Shown here piece by piece: positions 51,831-60,667 of a stretch of DNA of 64,000 nt. Location of the stretch: the NCBI RefSeq assembly GCF_000238055.2, contig NZ_KE148312.1, positions 258,001 through 322,000 on the forward strand. Direction: 5' to 3'. Each line of letters begins with the position of its first letter. Position 1 is the stretch's first letter. The notes beneath the pieces were generated by a model. That model was given only the letters and a program-made list of their open reading frames with translations. It was not told the DNA's origin and did no database searches. The position numbers and the translations under genes are program-made. The DNA comes from Oribacterium parvum ACB1 (GTDB lineage Bacteria; Bacillota; Clostridia; Lachnospirales; Lachnospiraceae).

Positions 51831-51983
51831 ATAGTGCAAACAAATTTGAATTTGCGAGATGATTAGTATAATGGAAAATTAGAAGTAGCAGAAACAATTC
51901 AAAAAGTATGGAGGTATAGTATGTGTGGAATTTATACCGATTTATAAAATAATAAATTTACAGAACATAGATTGGAGGCAATA

Positions 51984-52446
51984 ATGGATTATGTAATTAG
52001 AGAATTAAAGCAGAATGAAATTAATTTATTGGATACTTTTCTATATGAAGCTATTTTTATTCCTGAAGGAGTACAAGCTCCATCCAAAGATATTATAGAA
52101 CATCCCGATTTACAAATATATGTTGCTGATTTTGGCAAGAAAGATGATTTATGTTATGTGGCGGATTTTGATGGAAAGGTAGTAGGAGCTGTATGGACTC
52201 GTATCATCAATGATTATTGATGACACAACACCCTCTCTTTCCATTTCTCTCCTCAAGGAATATAGGAATTTGGGAATTGGAACTGAACTTATGAAACAAA
52301 TTCTTTTGACATTGAAAGAGAGAGAATATAAGCAAGTTTCATTATCGGTTCAAAAGATAAACTATGCAGTGAGTATGTATAAAAAAGTAGGTTTTGAAGT
52401 TGTTCGTGAAAATGAAGAGGACTATGTTATGTTTTGTAAACTTTAG
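51984..52446 (+). pseudogene. GNAT acetyltransferase split by a frameshift
   Basis: The first frame (to 52220) reads DYVIRELKQNEINLLDTFLY and ends GAVWTRIINDY. The second (from 52210) continues IDDTTPSLSISLLKEYRNLG with the acetyl-CoA loop RNLGIGTELMKQ. In relatives a few residues join these parts, so about 8 bases are deleted near 52216. RBS GGAGGC precedes ATG 51984. Rejoined it would be ~155 residues. It is likely inactive. Confidence 0.82.
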
Positions 52447-52575
52447 TTTATGGTAACTCCGGGTTTGTAGATTTAAAAAATAAATTTGCCGGTTTGATAA
52501 ATTTTATTTCCCACTCGTTTGGACTAATAAATAATGAATAGATGAATAGTTAATATTTAGAGGAGAATGCTGAAG

Positions 52576-53340
52576 ATGATAATAAAAAATGAAATTCCTA
52601 TACTTGAATATGACAATTTTTCTATAGAGGTAATTAAACCAAATCATGGTTGCGAGGAGTTGAAACTTCCGGAAAAGTGTGTGTTTGCTTTCTTAGGAGA
52701 CTGCGTAGATGAATTCGCAATGAATAGTAATGCAATAATTGCCGAAGAATTTGAAAATTGCTGTAGAACTACAAATATATATGTGATTGAGTATAAAGGG
52801 CAAAGAATATGTCTTGTCCGTCCTAATATTGGTGCACCTGCGTCCGTACAGCTTTTGGACAGGCTGATTGCTTGTGGTTGTAAGAAAATAATTGCAACAG
52901 GTTCTTGTGGGGTTCTGAGGGATATAAAAGAAAATGCATTCCTTATTCCTACAAAAGCATTGAGAGATGAGGGAACATCATTCCATTATTTACCACCATC
53001 ACGATATATTGAAATCGACCGGAAAATGATTGGTGAAATTAAGGATGTTTTTGAAAAATTAGACATACCATTTGAAGAGTGCATAACTTGGACAACAGAT
53101 GGTTTTTTTAGGGAAACACGGGAAATGGTTCAGTATAGATTAAGTGAAGGCTGCTCTGCTGTCGAAATGGAATGTGCTGCACTTGCTGCGTGTTCACAAA
53201 AAAGAGGAGCATCATTTGGTCAATTCTTTTTTACTGCGGATTCGCTTGCAAGTGTTACTGAACATGATGAAAGGAATTGGGGAATTTCGTCACACTCTAG
53301 AGCATTACACCTTGCTTTGAATTTAATATGCAATATATAA
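52576..53340 (+). CDS. Nucleoside phosphorylase family protein
   Basis: A 254-residue protein of the PNP/UDP phosphorylase (NP-I) family. Family marks are IGAPASVQLLDRLIACGCKK, ATGSCGVL, the base-binding WTTDGFFRET and SAVEMECAALAA with the ribose-binding Met-Glu. It splits nucleosides with phosphate to a base and ribose 1-phosphate in the cytoplasm. GAGGAG lies ~9 bases before ATG 52576. The sequence is closest to uridine-phosphorylase-like members, but base specificity is not certain. A/T-rich relative to the next gene. Confidence 0.87.
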   Translation: MIIKNEIPILEYDNFSIEVIKPNHGCEELKLPEKCVFAFLGDCVDEFAMNSNAIIAEEFENCCRTTNIYVIEYKGQRICLVRPNIGAPASVQLLDRLIACGCKKIIATGSCGVLRDIKENAFLIPTKALRDEGTSFHYLPPSRYIEIDRKMIGEIKDVFEKLDIPFEECITWTTDGFFRETREMVQYRLSEGCSAVEMECAALAACSQKRGASFGQFFFTADSLASVTEHDERNWGISSHSRALHLALNLICNI

Positions 53341-53440
53341 AAAAGATACTCCATTTTATTGAGATAATAATTGAAGGAAAAATTGTAATTTTATCTATGT
53401 AAAAACTATGACAAATTTGAATTTACCGAGGTAACATAGA

Positions 53441-54835
53441 ATGAAAAAGATGAGAGCAATAGTGGAAAAAGGGCGCTCAGGTGTTCCAAGACCGTTGTTT
53501 TTGATTTTGATGACCATTTTTCTTCTGACTGGTTGTTTGGTAAATACTGCCGGTTCAGTGCAAGAGGTCGAGAGCTATCATCAGATCGATCAAGATATGG
53601 CAAAGCAGATGATGACCCGGGATGACGGGCATGTGATTGTAGATGCCCGCAGGCAAGATGAATACGATGCAGGCCATATTCCTGGCGCAATTCTAATTCC
53701 AAATGAGAGCATTGAAGCGGAGCGGCCGGAAGAACTCCCGGATCTGGATCAGATCATCCTGATTTACTGCCGAAGCGGGAACAGATCCAAGCAAGCAGCG
53801 CAAAAGCTTGCGGACATGGGATATACCAACATCTACGAATTCGGCGGGATCAACACCTGGTCCGGAGAGATCGTGACAGGAGAAACTACTATGGAGATAC
53901 CGGAGAATATAAAAACAATCTATCTTGCAGGCGGCTGCTTCTGGGGAACGCAGAAGTTCTTTGATCAGTTTGTCGGCGTAATCCGAACAGAAGCAGGTTA
54001 TGCAAACGGACCTGACGAAGCTCCGACCTATCAGGACGTCTGTAACAGCAGCGGGCATGCCGAGACAGTGCGGGTCGACTATGACCCTGCTGTAATTTCT
54101 CTGACTGATTTGCTGAATTACTATTTCATGGTGATCGATCCGCTCTCTGTAAACAAACAGGGCAATGATCGAGGCATCCAGTACCGGACGGGGATCTATT
54201 ATACGGAAGAAGACCAGCTTCCGGAAATCGAAGCGGTTTATCGGGCGGAGGAAGAGAAAGCCGGAGCCAGGCTTGCTGTTGAACTGCTTCCGTTGGAAAA
54301 CTTCTTCCCCGCAGAAGAGTATCACCAGAAGTATCTGGACAAGAATCCCGGCGGCTACTGCCATATCCCGCGCAGTTACTTTGATCTTCAGCAAAACAGC
54401 GCAGAAGAATCTGCAGATGAACTTCGGGTGCGGATCGGCGATTTGGCCTTTGAGGTCACACAGCACGCCGCCACGGAGTACGCCTTCACCGGCGAGTATG
54501 ACGACTTCTTTGAAAAGGGCCTTTATGTCGACATTGTCAGCGGCGAACCGCTCTTTACATCCATGGACAAGTATAATTCCGGGTGTGGCTGGCCGGCGTT
54601 CACCAGGCCGATCGCGGAAGATGCTGTCACTGAGGCCGTGGACACTTCACATGGTATGGTCCGGACGGAAGTGCGCAGCAGCGGCGCGGATTCCCATCTG
54701 GGTCACGTGTTCAACGATGGTCCCCGCGAGTCCGGCGGGCTGCGTTATTGCATCAACTCGGCAGCTCTTAGATTCATTCCCTACGATGAACTGGAAGAAC
54801 AAGGGTATGGGGAGTATCGGAAGCTCTTTGAGTAA
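53441..54835 (+). CDS. msrAB: Lipoprotein rhodanese-MsrA-MsrB fusion
   Basis: A 464-residue three-domain protein. A signal sequence ends in a lipobox (LLTGC, Cys32), so it is probably a surface lipoprotein. A rhodanese domain follows (YCRSGNRS, Cys110), then MsrA (GGCFWGTQ, catalytic Cys166; GYANG), then MsrB ([19 protein letters not shown], Cys437). MsrA and MsrB reduce the two isomers of methionine sulfoxide. The rhodanese may pass sulfur or reducing equivalents. GC content is clearly higher than in the flanks, so the gene was probably acquired. It would repair surface proteins hit by host oxidants. Confidence 0.92.
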   Translation: MKKMRAIVEKGRSGVPRPLFLILMTIFLLTGCLVNTAGSVQEVESYHQIDQDMAKQMMTRDDGHVIVDARRQDEYDAGHIPGAILIPNESIEAERPEELPDLDQIILIYCRSGNRSKQAAQKLADMGYTNIYEFGGINTWSGEIVTGETTMEIPENIKTIYLAGGCFWGTQKFFDQFVGVIRTEAGYANGPDEAPTYQDVCNSSGHAETVRVDYDPAVISLTDLLNYYFMVIDPLSVNKQGNDRGIQYRTGIYYTEEDQLPEIEAVYRAEEEKAGARLAVELLPLENFFPAEEYHQKYLDKNPGGYCHIPRSYFDLQQNSAEESADELRVRIGDLAFEVTQHAATEYAFTGEYDDFFEKGLYVDIVSGEPLFTSMDKYNSGCGWPAFTRPIAEDAVTEAVDTSHGMVRTEVRSSGADSHLGHVFNDGPRESGGLRYCINSAALRFIPYDELEEQGYGEYRKLFE

Positions 54836-54871
54836 GAATAATCAAAAATCAATACAAGGGGGCATATAGCA

Positions 54872-55225
54872 ATGGAAGAAAAAAGAATCTATGAAATGGA
54901 CATGGTAAAACAAGAAGACAAAAAAGCTGCAAAGAAAACACCTTTTTACCAAACAGAATCTACAGGAGGGTCGGTGTGGGTGATTAAACCGGGACAAACC
55001 TTGCAGAAGCACCGTCACCACAATTCTGATGATATCTGGATCATTTTACAGGGAGAAGGAATATTCTATCCCGAACCGGATAAAGAGATTCCCTTAAAAA
55101 AAGGACAGGTTATCGTTTCTCCTAAAGGTGCATGTCACGGCGCAATGAACACAGGAACAGAGGATATAGTTTTTGTGAGTATCGTTGCACCGGTTCCGGC
55201 AGATTATGATCCTATAGGCGAATGA
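54872..55225 (+). CDS. Cupin domain protein
   Basis: A 117-residue cupin. Motif 1 is GQTLQKHRHHNSDDIWIILQ with the metal His residues, and motif 2 is KKGQVIVSPKGACHGAMN. Single-domain cupins bind a divalent metal and act as isomerases, dioxygenases or sensors. It starts 36 bases after the MsrAB gene and shares its direction. RBS CAAGGGGG precedes the ATG. A terminator follows. Function unknown. Confidence 0.87.
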   Translation: MEEKRIYEMDMVKQEDKKAAKKTPFYQTESTGGSVWVIKPGQTLQKHRHHNSDDIWIILQGEGIFYPEPDKEIPLKKGQVIVSPKGACHGAMNTGTEDIVFVSIVAPVPADYDPIGE

Positions 55226-55297
55226 AATACATTTTTTTGAATGTGTTTTGATACATTCAAGTTTGTCGAACTGAAAAATTGAATACTAAATGCGTAA

Positions 55298-55332
55298 GAC
55301 GATAGAAAAGAAAAAAATCTATCGTCTTTTTT
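55298..55332 (+). terminator. Rho-independent terminator
   Basis: GACGATAGA (55298-55306) pairs with TCTATCGTC (55318-55326), followed by TTTTTT. It ends the msrAB-cupin transcript and marks the border of the mobile region. Confidence 0.85.
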
Positions 55333-55477
55333 CATGCCTATTTTCAATTTATATTGCGATCAATAAATAGGGGAAACTCACTAATTAGCGAACTAGTATT
55401 TCAAGTACCTTTCACTAATATATACACGACAAAATGCTAATTCCCTTAAATATGTTAAAGACAATAAAGGAGATAAG

Positions 55478-55570
55478 ATGATAAGGATCAGAAGTCCCAC
55501 TAAGAAAAAACTAAATAGTAAGAGTATCAGCGATTGGAAAAGTAATACTTCTGGTCGCTTTTTTTATTGA
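55478..55570 (+). promoter_or_regulatory. Leader peptide ORF overlapping a terminator (candidate attenuator)
   Basis: A 30-codon frame (MIRIRSPTKKKLNSK at its start) has a strong RBS, AAAGGAGA. Its last codons are encoded by an intrinsic terminator: AGCGA (55529-55533) pairs with TCGCT (55555-55559), inner AAGT pairs with ACTT, and a T run follows. The ssb gene starts 24 bases later. Ribosome position in the leader could decide between termination and readthrough. The earlier part of the gap (55333-55477) shows no gene. Confidence 0.5.
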
Positions 55571-55594
55571 AATGAAAAGGAGAAATTTAAAAAG

Positions 55595-55906
55595 ATGAAA
55601 CAAGAAATGATTAACATCAACGCCAACTTATTGGCGGAACCTACTTTCTCAAACTTTGAAAAAGACGGAGAAACGGTAGAAGTTGCAAATTTTACGCTTG
55701 TAAAAAAGTACGGTAAGGGTAAGGAGTATATCAACTGTGCAGCTTATGGAGAAAAGACAGAAATAGCAAAAGCCTTTGAGAAAGGCGATTTGATTCATAT
55801 CTTCGGCTACTTTAAGAAGCGTGAAAAAGAGGGAAAGACTTACAAAAACTTTGTAGTGAAGTCATATAACAAGATTGAAAAGAAGGAAGAAAACGAGGAG
55901 GAATAA
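55595..55906 (+). CDS. Single-stranded DNA-binding protein of a conjugative element
   Basis: A 103-residue OB-fold protein (NINANLLAEPTFSNFEKDGE, VEVANFTLVKKYGKG, LIHIFGYFKKREKEG) with an acidic C-terminal tail (KKEENEEE). This is the short SSB-like protein carried by Firmicute integrative conjugative elements, not the chromosomal SSB of ~150 residues. RBS AAAAGGAG precedes the ATG. Only this and the following Maff2 stub remain from such an element here. Confidence 0.82.
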   Translation: MKQEMININANLLAEPTFSNFEKDGETVEVANFTLVKKYGKGKEYINCAAYGEKTEIAKAFEKGDLIHIFGYFKKREKEGKTYKNFVVKSYNKIEKKEENEEE

Positions 55907-55908
55907 AT

Positions 55909-56049
55909 ATGGATTTTTTTGTTCAGGCAGTCAATGTATTACAGATTTTGGTTATGGCAGTAGGAGCCGGACTTGGAGCCTGGGGAGTCATTAACCTTAT
56001 GGAGGGATATGGAAATGATAATCCAGGAGCAAATGCTCATGTACGGTAA
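55909..56049 (+). pseudogene. Maff2 family protein, truncated
   Basis: A 46-codon frame encodes MDFFVQAVNVLQILVMAVGA then GAWGVINLMEGYGND, the first part of the conjugative-element protein Maff2 (usually ~65 residues with a second membrane segment). It then ends in unrelated codons. It starts 3 bases after ssb with RBS GAGGAGG. Loss of the second helix marks the element as incomplete. Confidence 0.72.
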
Positions 56050-56367
56050 GGAAGCAAGCAACCGAAAACAAGAGATAGACCGCCAGCACTACACTATTCC
56101 GAACCAAAGACCAAAAGATAAGCATTGTGGGAAAATCTAAACTTTTGGATTTTCCTACAATGCCAACTACGGCGGAATCCCTCCCACTCCTTATATCTTT
56201 CTGTATACATTGAATTTGTATTTAGTAAAATGCAGACAACACCACGGATCGGCTTTTGGTTGGACAATTCCAACCAAACACCACAGCAGACAGCAGAAAA
56301 CATTCTGAACGCTAGGAAGCCGGTATGATTGTTACATATAAGGGGAAGAAAAATTTCTTTTAGGTAC
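56050..56367. other. Junction region with inverted repeats and a kinase-like gene remnant
   Basis: A 15-bp inverted repeat with one mismatch lies at 56123-56137/56148-56162 (CATTGTGGGAAAATC and partner). A frame without start (56232-56328) reads RIGFWLDNSNQTPQQTAENI before a stop. Within it TTTGGTTGGA (56255-56264) pairs perfectly with TCCAACCAAA (56269-56278). The remnant resembles the C-terminus of P-loop kinase-like proteins, but weakly. This looks like a mosaic junction upstream of tet(W). Confidence 0.45.
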
Positions 56368-56396
56368 TTGCTTTCCTAAAACTGATGTGATACAAT
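56368..56396 (+). promoter_or_regulatory. tet(W) promoter
   Basis: TTGCTT (56368-56373) and TACAAT (56391-56396) are exactly 17 bp apart, upstream of the leader peptide. Confidence 0.7.
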
Positions 56397-56424
56397 GATT
56401 TAATCCAGAAAAGGAGTAAAAAAT

Positions 56425-56655
56425 ATGCGGCAAGGTATTCTTAAATAAAACTATAATCAAATAGTGGGAACAAAGGATTATGATAGCTCCTTTTGTAGGG
56501 GCTTAGTTTTTTGTACCCAATTTAAGAATACTTTTGCCTTATCAATTTTGACATATCCCCAAAAACAGCAATCACAAACAGGTGTATGCTGTATATGTGT
56601 ATGTCCGCAACTTATAATCCCCAGTGGTAAAAGTATTTTACTGCTGGGGATTTTT
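56425..56655 (+). promoter_or_regulatory. tet(W) leader peptide and transcription attenuator
   Basis: After AAAAGGAG, a 7-codon frame MRQGILK (56425-56448) is the leader peptide typical of ribosomal-protection tet genes. GTATTCTTAAA in the leader can pair with TTTAAGAATAC near 56520. A terminator follows: CCCCAG and GTAAAA (56619-56632) pair with TTTTAC and CTGGGG (56636-56649), then TTTTT. Drug-slowed ribosomes on the leader would allow readthrough into tet(W), as described for tet(M). Confidence 0.75.
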
Positions 56656-56689
56656 ATGCCCTTTGGGGCTGTAAAGGGAGGACAATCAC

Positions 56690-58609
56690 ATGAAAATAAT
56701 CAATATTGGAATTCTTGCCCATGTAGACGCTGGAAAGACGACCTTGACGGAGAGCCTGCTATATGCCAGCGGAGCCATTTCAGAACCGGGGAGCGTCGAA
56801 AAAGGGACAACGAGGACGGACACCATGTTTTTGGAGCGGCAGCGTGGGATTACCATTCAAGCGGCAGTCACTTCCTTCCAGTGGCACAGATGTAAAGTTA
56901 ACATTGTGGATACGCCCGGCCACATGGATTTTTTGGCGGAGGTGTACCGCTCTTTGGCTGTTTTAGATGGGGCCATCTTGGTGATCTCCGCTAAAGATGG
57001 CGTGCAGGCCCAGACCCGTATTCTGTTCCATGCCCTGCGGAAAATGAACATTCCCACCGTTATCTTTATCAACAAGATCGACCAGGCTGGCGTTGATTTG
57101 CAGAGCGTGGTTCAGTCTGTTCGGGATAAGCTCTCCGCCGATATTATCATCAAGCAGACGGTGTCGCTGTCCCCGGAAATAGTCCTGGAGGAAAATACCG
57201 ACATAGAAGCATGGGATGCGGTCATCGAAAATAACGATGAATTATTGGAAAAGTATATCGCAGGAGAACCAATCAGCCGGGAAAAACTTGCGCGGGAGGA
57301 ACAGCAGCGGGTTCAAGACGCCTCCCTGTTCCCAGTCTATCATGGCAGCGCCAAAAATGGCCTTGGCATTCAACCGTTGATGGATGCGGTGACAGGGCTG
57401 TTCCAACCGATTGGGGAACAGGGGGGCGCCGCCCTATGCGGCAGCGTTTTCAAGGTTGAGTACACCGATTGCGGCCAGCGGCGTGTCTATCTACGGTTAT
57501 ACAGCGGAACGCTGCGCCTGCGGGATACGGTGGCCCTGGCCGGGAGAGAAAAGCTGAAAATCACAGAGATGCGTATTCCATCCAAAGGGGAAATTGTTCG
57601 GACAGACACCGCTTATCAGGGTGAAATTGTTATCCTTCCCAGCGACAGCGTGAGGTTAAACGATGTATTAGGGGACCAAACCCGGCTCCCTCGTAAAAGG
57701 TGGCGCGAGGACCCCCTCCCCATGCTGCGGACGACGATTGCGCCGAAAACGGCAGCGCAAAGAGAACGGCTGCTGGACGCTCTTACGCAACTTGCGGATA
57801 CTGACCCGCTTTTGCGTTGCGAAGTGGATTCCATCACCCATGAGATCATTCTTTCTTTTTTGGGCCGGGTGCAGTTGGAGGTTGTTTCCGCTTTGCTGTC
57901 GGAAAAATACAAGCTTGAAACAGTGGTAAAGGAACCCTCCGTCATTTATATGGAGCGGCCGCTCAAAGCAGCCAGCCACACCATCCATATCGAGGTGCCG
58001 CCCAACCCGTTTTGGGCATCCATAGGACTGTCTGTTACACCACTCTCGCTTGGCTCCGGTGTACAATACGAGAGCCGGGTTTCGCTGGGATACTTGAACC
58101 AGAGTTTTCAAAACGCTGTCAGGGATGGTATCCGTTACGGGCTGGAGCAGGGCTTGTTCGGCTGGAACGTAACGGACTGTAAGATTTGCTTTGAATACGG
58201 GCTTTATTACAGTCCGGTCAGCACGCCGGCGGACTTCCGCTCATTGGCCCCGATTGTATTGGAACAGGCATTGAAGGAATCGGGGACGCAGCTGCTGGAA
58301 CCTTATCTCTCCTTCATCCTCTATGCGCCCCAGGAATACCTTTCCAGGGCTTATCATGATGCACCGAAATACTGTGCCACCATCGAAACGGCCCAGGTAA
58401 AAAAGGATGAAGTTGTCTTTACTGGCGAGATTCCCGCCCGCTGTATACAGGCATACCGTACTGATCTGGCCTTTTACACCAACGGGCGGAGCGTATGCCT
58501 TACAGAGCTGAAAGGATATCAGGCCGCTGTCGGTCAGCCGGTCATCCAGCCCCGCCGTCCAAACAGCCGCCTGGACAAGGTGCGCCATATGTTTCAGAAG
58601 GTAATGTAA
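56690..58609 (+). CDS. tet(W): Tetracycline resistance ribosomal protection protein Tet(W)
   Basis: A 639-residue translational GTPase, the full length of Tet(W). G1 is AHVDAGKTT, the DTPGH motif is [11 protein letters not shown], and G4 is FINKID. The later domains match Tet(W) from memory to near identity, with the end [11 protein letters not shown]. It binds the ribosome like EF-G and displaces tetracycline. GC content is well above the flanks, and the gene is known to spread among gut and oral Firmicutes and Bifidobacteria. Expression is governed by the attenuator upstream. RBS AAAGGGAGGA precedes the ATG. Confidence 0.96.
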   Translation: MKIINIGILAHVDAGKTTLTESLLYASGAISEPGSVEKGTTRTDTMFLERQRGITIQAAVTSFQWHRCKVNIVDTPGHMDFLAEVYRSLAVLDGAILVISAKDGVQAQTRILFHALRKMNIPTVIFINKIDQAGVDLQSVVQSVRDKLSADIIIKQTVSLSPEIVLEENTDIEAWDAVIENNDELLEKYIAGEPISREKLAREEQQRVQDASLFPVYHGSAKNGLGIQPLMDAVTGLFQPIGEQGGAALCGSVFKVEYTDCGQRRVYLRLYSGTLRLRDTVALAGREKLKITEMRIPSKGEIVRTDTAYQGEIVILPSDSVRLNDVLGDQTRLPRKRWREDPLPMLRTTIAPKTAAQRERLLDALTQLADTDPLLRCEVDSITHEIILSFLGRVQLEVVSALLSEKYKLETVVKEPSVIYMERPLKAASHTIHIEVPPNPFWASIGLSVTPLSLGSGVQYESRVSLGYLNQSFQNAVRDGIRYGLEQGLFGWNVTDCKICFEYGLYYSPVSTPADFRSLAPIVLEQALKESGTQLLEPYLSFILYAPQEYLSRAYHDAPKYCATIETAQVKKDEVVFTGEIPARCIQAYRTDLAFYTNGRSVCLTELKGYQAAVGQPVIQPRRPNSRLDKVRHMFQKVM

Positions 58610-58659
58610 AGATACATAATCGTCAAGACGGCAACAATCAGAAGTTATGGAGGGTAACA

Positions 58660-59427
58660 ATGGAATATAGTAAGGAAGATTTAATGGAAGCAAAAAAGCA
58701 AATTTGGGGAGTGGGAGAGAACATGGGAACAGAGGAAAGTAAAAAAATCTGGGAGGAGAACGCACAATTTTGGGATAATGCAATGGGTGACGAATCTAAT
58801 GAATTTCACAGAGAGGTAGTGCGTCCCAAAGTAACGGAACTTCTATCTCCTAATCCTGCGGATTACATTTTGGATATTGCGTGTGGCAATGGAAATTATT
58901 CTTCGTATCTTGCACAAAGAGGCGCTTCGGTTGTCGCTTTTGATTACAGCAAAAAAATGATAGAATTGGCTAAAAGACGGCAATCACAATATGCAAAACA
59001 AATTGAATTTTGTGTGGCGGATGCGACCGATAGAAAAAGTATATTAGAATTAAAAAGAAATCGAGCCTTTACGAAAGCAGTTTCTAATATGGCAATTATG
59101 GATATTACGGATATTGAACCACTTCTTATGGCTGTTTATGAACTGTTGCAGGAAAGCGGAATTTTTGTCTTTGCAACGCAACACCCTTGTTTTGTCACGT
59201 TGACTGAAAAATATATGACACCGCACAGTTACTATGATATAGCGATTGAAGGGCAACCGAAAGAGCAGATTTATTATCATCGTTCCATACAAGATATTTT
59301 TAACCTTTGTTTTAGAGCTGGATTTGTCATTGATGGATTTTATGAAGAATGTTTTAAAACCAACAAAGAAATTCCTATGGTAATGATAGTAAGGCTTAAG
59401 AAGGTAAAACGTGATAGCTTAAAATAA
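58660..59427 (+). CDS. SAM-dependent methyltransferase with a short fused N-terminus
   Basis: A class I methyltransferase: motif I YILDIACGNGNYSSYLAQRG, then ASVVAFDYSKKMIE and motif IV AVSNMAIMDITD. Two starts compete. ATG 58660 has a good RBS (GGAGGG) and gives 255 residues beginning MEYSKEDLMEAKKQI, a stretch I associate with the start of another small mobile-element protein. ATG 58723 gives 234 residues beginning MGTEESKKIWEENAQFWD, as relatives start. The first looks like a fusion of a foreign 5' end to a methyltransferase gene. A/T content is higher than in tet(W). The substrate is unknown. Confidence 0.8.
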   Translation: MEYSKEDLMEAKKQIWGVGENMGTEESKKIWEENAQFWDNAMGDESNEFHREVVRPKVTELLSPNPADYILDIACGNGNYSSYLAQRGASVVAFDYSKKMIELAKRRQSQYAKQIEFCVADATDRKSILELKRNRAFTKAVSNMAIMDITDIEPLLMAVYELLQESGIFVFATQHPCFVTLTEKYMTPHSYYDIAIEGQPKEQIYYHRSIQDIFNLCFRAGFVIDGFYEECFKTNKEIPMVMIVRLKKVKRDSLK

Positions 59428-59483
59428 ATTCCAGTTTGGAGTATTGAAAAAAACGGATTTTACCTATTAAGACATATAAACTG

Positions 59484-59540
59484 TTGACAATAAATCTCCT
59501 ATATAGTATTGTTTAAAGAAAACTACTATATAGGAGATTT
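59484..59540 (+). promoter_or_regulatory. Promoter of the radical-SAM cassette with a 17-bp perfect inverted repeat
   Basis: TTGACA (59484-59489) and TATTGT (59507-59512) are 17 bp apart. AAATCTCCTATATAGTA (59492-59508) is the exact inverted partner of 59524-59540, with a 15-base centre. The left arm fills the promoter spacer; the right arm covers the leader and the RBS AGGAGA. A MarR dimer or two could bind here. If transcription starts upstream, the hairpin would hide the RBS. Confidence 0.75.
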
Positions 59541-59543
59541 TGC

Positions 59544-59981
59544 ATGAAAACAAATGGCGGATTTCTGGTCACCAAAATAAAACAACTTGGTGACCGGATT
59601 TTTGAGAAGATTCTCAGTGAAAAGAATATAGATGCGTTCAATGGAGCCCAGGGGCGTATTCTTTATGTGCTGTGGCAGGAGGATGGTATCTCAATCAGGT
59701 CGCTTTCGGTCAAATGCGGATTAGCGATAACATCTCTTACGACGATGCTGGAAAGAATGGAAAATCAAGGGCTGATAAGCCGTGTTCAGTCTGAAACGGA
59801 CAAAAGGAAAACACTCCTGTTTCTGACTGAGAAAGCACATGCCTTAAAGGGCGAGTACGATTCTGTATCTGATGAGATGGGAAGTATTTACTATAAGGGT
59901 TTTTCAGAGGAAGAAATTACCCGGTTTGAGGAATGCCTCGACCGCATCAGAAAGAATCTTGAGGAGTGGCAGAAGTCATGA
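59544..59981 (+). CDS. MarR family regulator of the radical SAM mobile pair system
   Basis: A 145-residue MarR protein with winged helix residues SIRSLSVKCGLAITSLTTML, ERMENQGLISRVQSETDKRK. The two radical SAM genes follow directly, and this order (MarR, pair protein A, pair protein B) matches a conserved mobile cassette of unknown function that I recall from family databases. It overlaps the next gene by ATGA. The RBS lies inside the inverted repeat, so it probably autoregulates the cassette. The inducer is unknown. Confidence 0.85.
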   Translation: MKTNGGFLVTKIKQLGDRIFEKILSEKNIDAFNGAQGRILYVLWQEDGISIRSLSVKCGLAITSLTTMLERMENQGLISRVQSETDKRKTLLFLTEKAHALKGEYDSVSDEMGSIYYKGFSEEEITRFEECLDRIRKNLEEWQKS

Positions 59982-60667
59982 GTATTTGTATCAAAGATCA
60001 GATCCAGAACATGAACATCGTCATAGGCTGTACAGTGGGGTGTACATATTGCTATGCCCGTAATAATGTGAAACGCTGGCATATGATTGATGACTTCGCT
60101 GATCCTGAATTCTTCCCGGGTAAGCTCAAGATGATGGAAAAGAAACGTCCGCAGAACTTTCTTCTTACCGGAATGAGCGATCTCTCCGGATGGAAGCCGG
60201 AATGGAGAGACGAAGTGTTTGCAAAAATCCGTGAAAATCCACAGCATCAGTTCCTGTTTCTTACCAAACGTCCCGATCTGCTGGATTTTGATACCGATCT
60301 GGAAAACGTATGGTTTGGCGTTACGGTGACGAGGAAAGCAGAACTGTGGCGTATCGACGCCCTTCGTAAAAACGTCAGAGCAAAACATTACCATGTTACC
60401 TTTGAGCCGTTATTCGATGATCCCGGCCCAGTTGACCTTTCCGGAGTCAACTGGATTGTTGTCGGCACCATGACCGGAGCTCAGAGCAGGAAGATTCATA
60501 CGGAGCCGGAATGGGCATGGTCTCTTGCGAACCGGGCGCACTCGCTTGGTATTCCGGTGTTTATGAAGGAAGACCTTGTCCCTATCATAGGGGATAAAAA
60601 TATGATTCAGGAAATGCCGGAAGAATTCAATAAAGTGTTGGAGGTACAGAAAAGATGGCAGAAGTAA
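59978..60667 (+). CDS. Radical SAM mobile pair protein A (DUF5131-like)
   Basis: A 229-residue radical SAM-type protein. The cluster motif is CTVGCTYC (Cys18, Cys22, Cys25). Other marks are FLLTGMSDLSGW, FLFLTKRPDLL and WIVVGTMTGAQSRK, as in the phage Gp37/Gp68-related DUF5131 group. Radical SAM enzymes cleave S-adenosylmethionine at a [4Fe-4S] cluster to make a radical. ATG 59978 overlaps the marR stop and has GAGGAG upstream; a longer TTG start at 59966 is less likely. It overlaps protein B by 13 bases, so the two are coupled. The reaction is unknown. Confidence 0.85.
   Translation: MSICIKDQIQNMNIVIGCTVGCTYCYARNNVKRWHMIDDFADPEFFPGKLKMMEKKRPQNFLLTGMSDLSGWKPEWRDEVFAKIRENPQHQFLFLTKRPDLLDFDTDLENVWFGVTVTRKAELWRIDALRKNVRAKHYHVTFEPLFDDPGPVDLSGVNWIVVGTMTGAQSRKIHTEPEWAWSLANRAHSLGIPVFMKEDLVPIIGDKNMIQEMPEEFNKVLEVQKRWQK

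Noticed and set aside
53693-54466. 257-codon minus-strand frame inside msrAB
   Set aside because: It is the antisense of a GC-rich gene with clear rhodanese and Msr motifs on the plus strand.
56464-56895. 143-codon frame across the tet(W) leader
   Set aside because: It covers the attenuator and the first part of tet(W) in another frame. The leader peptide at 56425 and tet(W) at 56690 explain the region.
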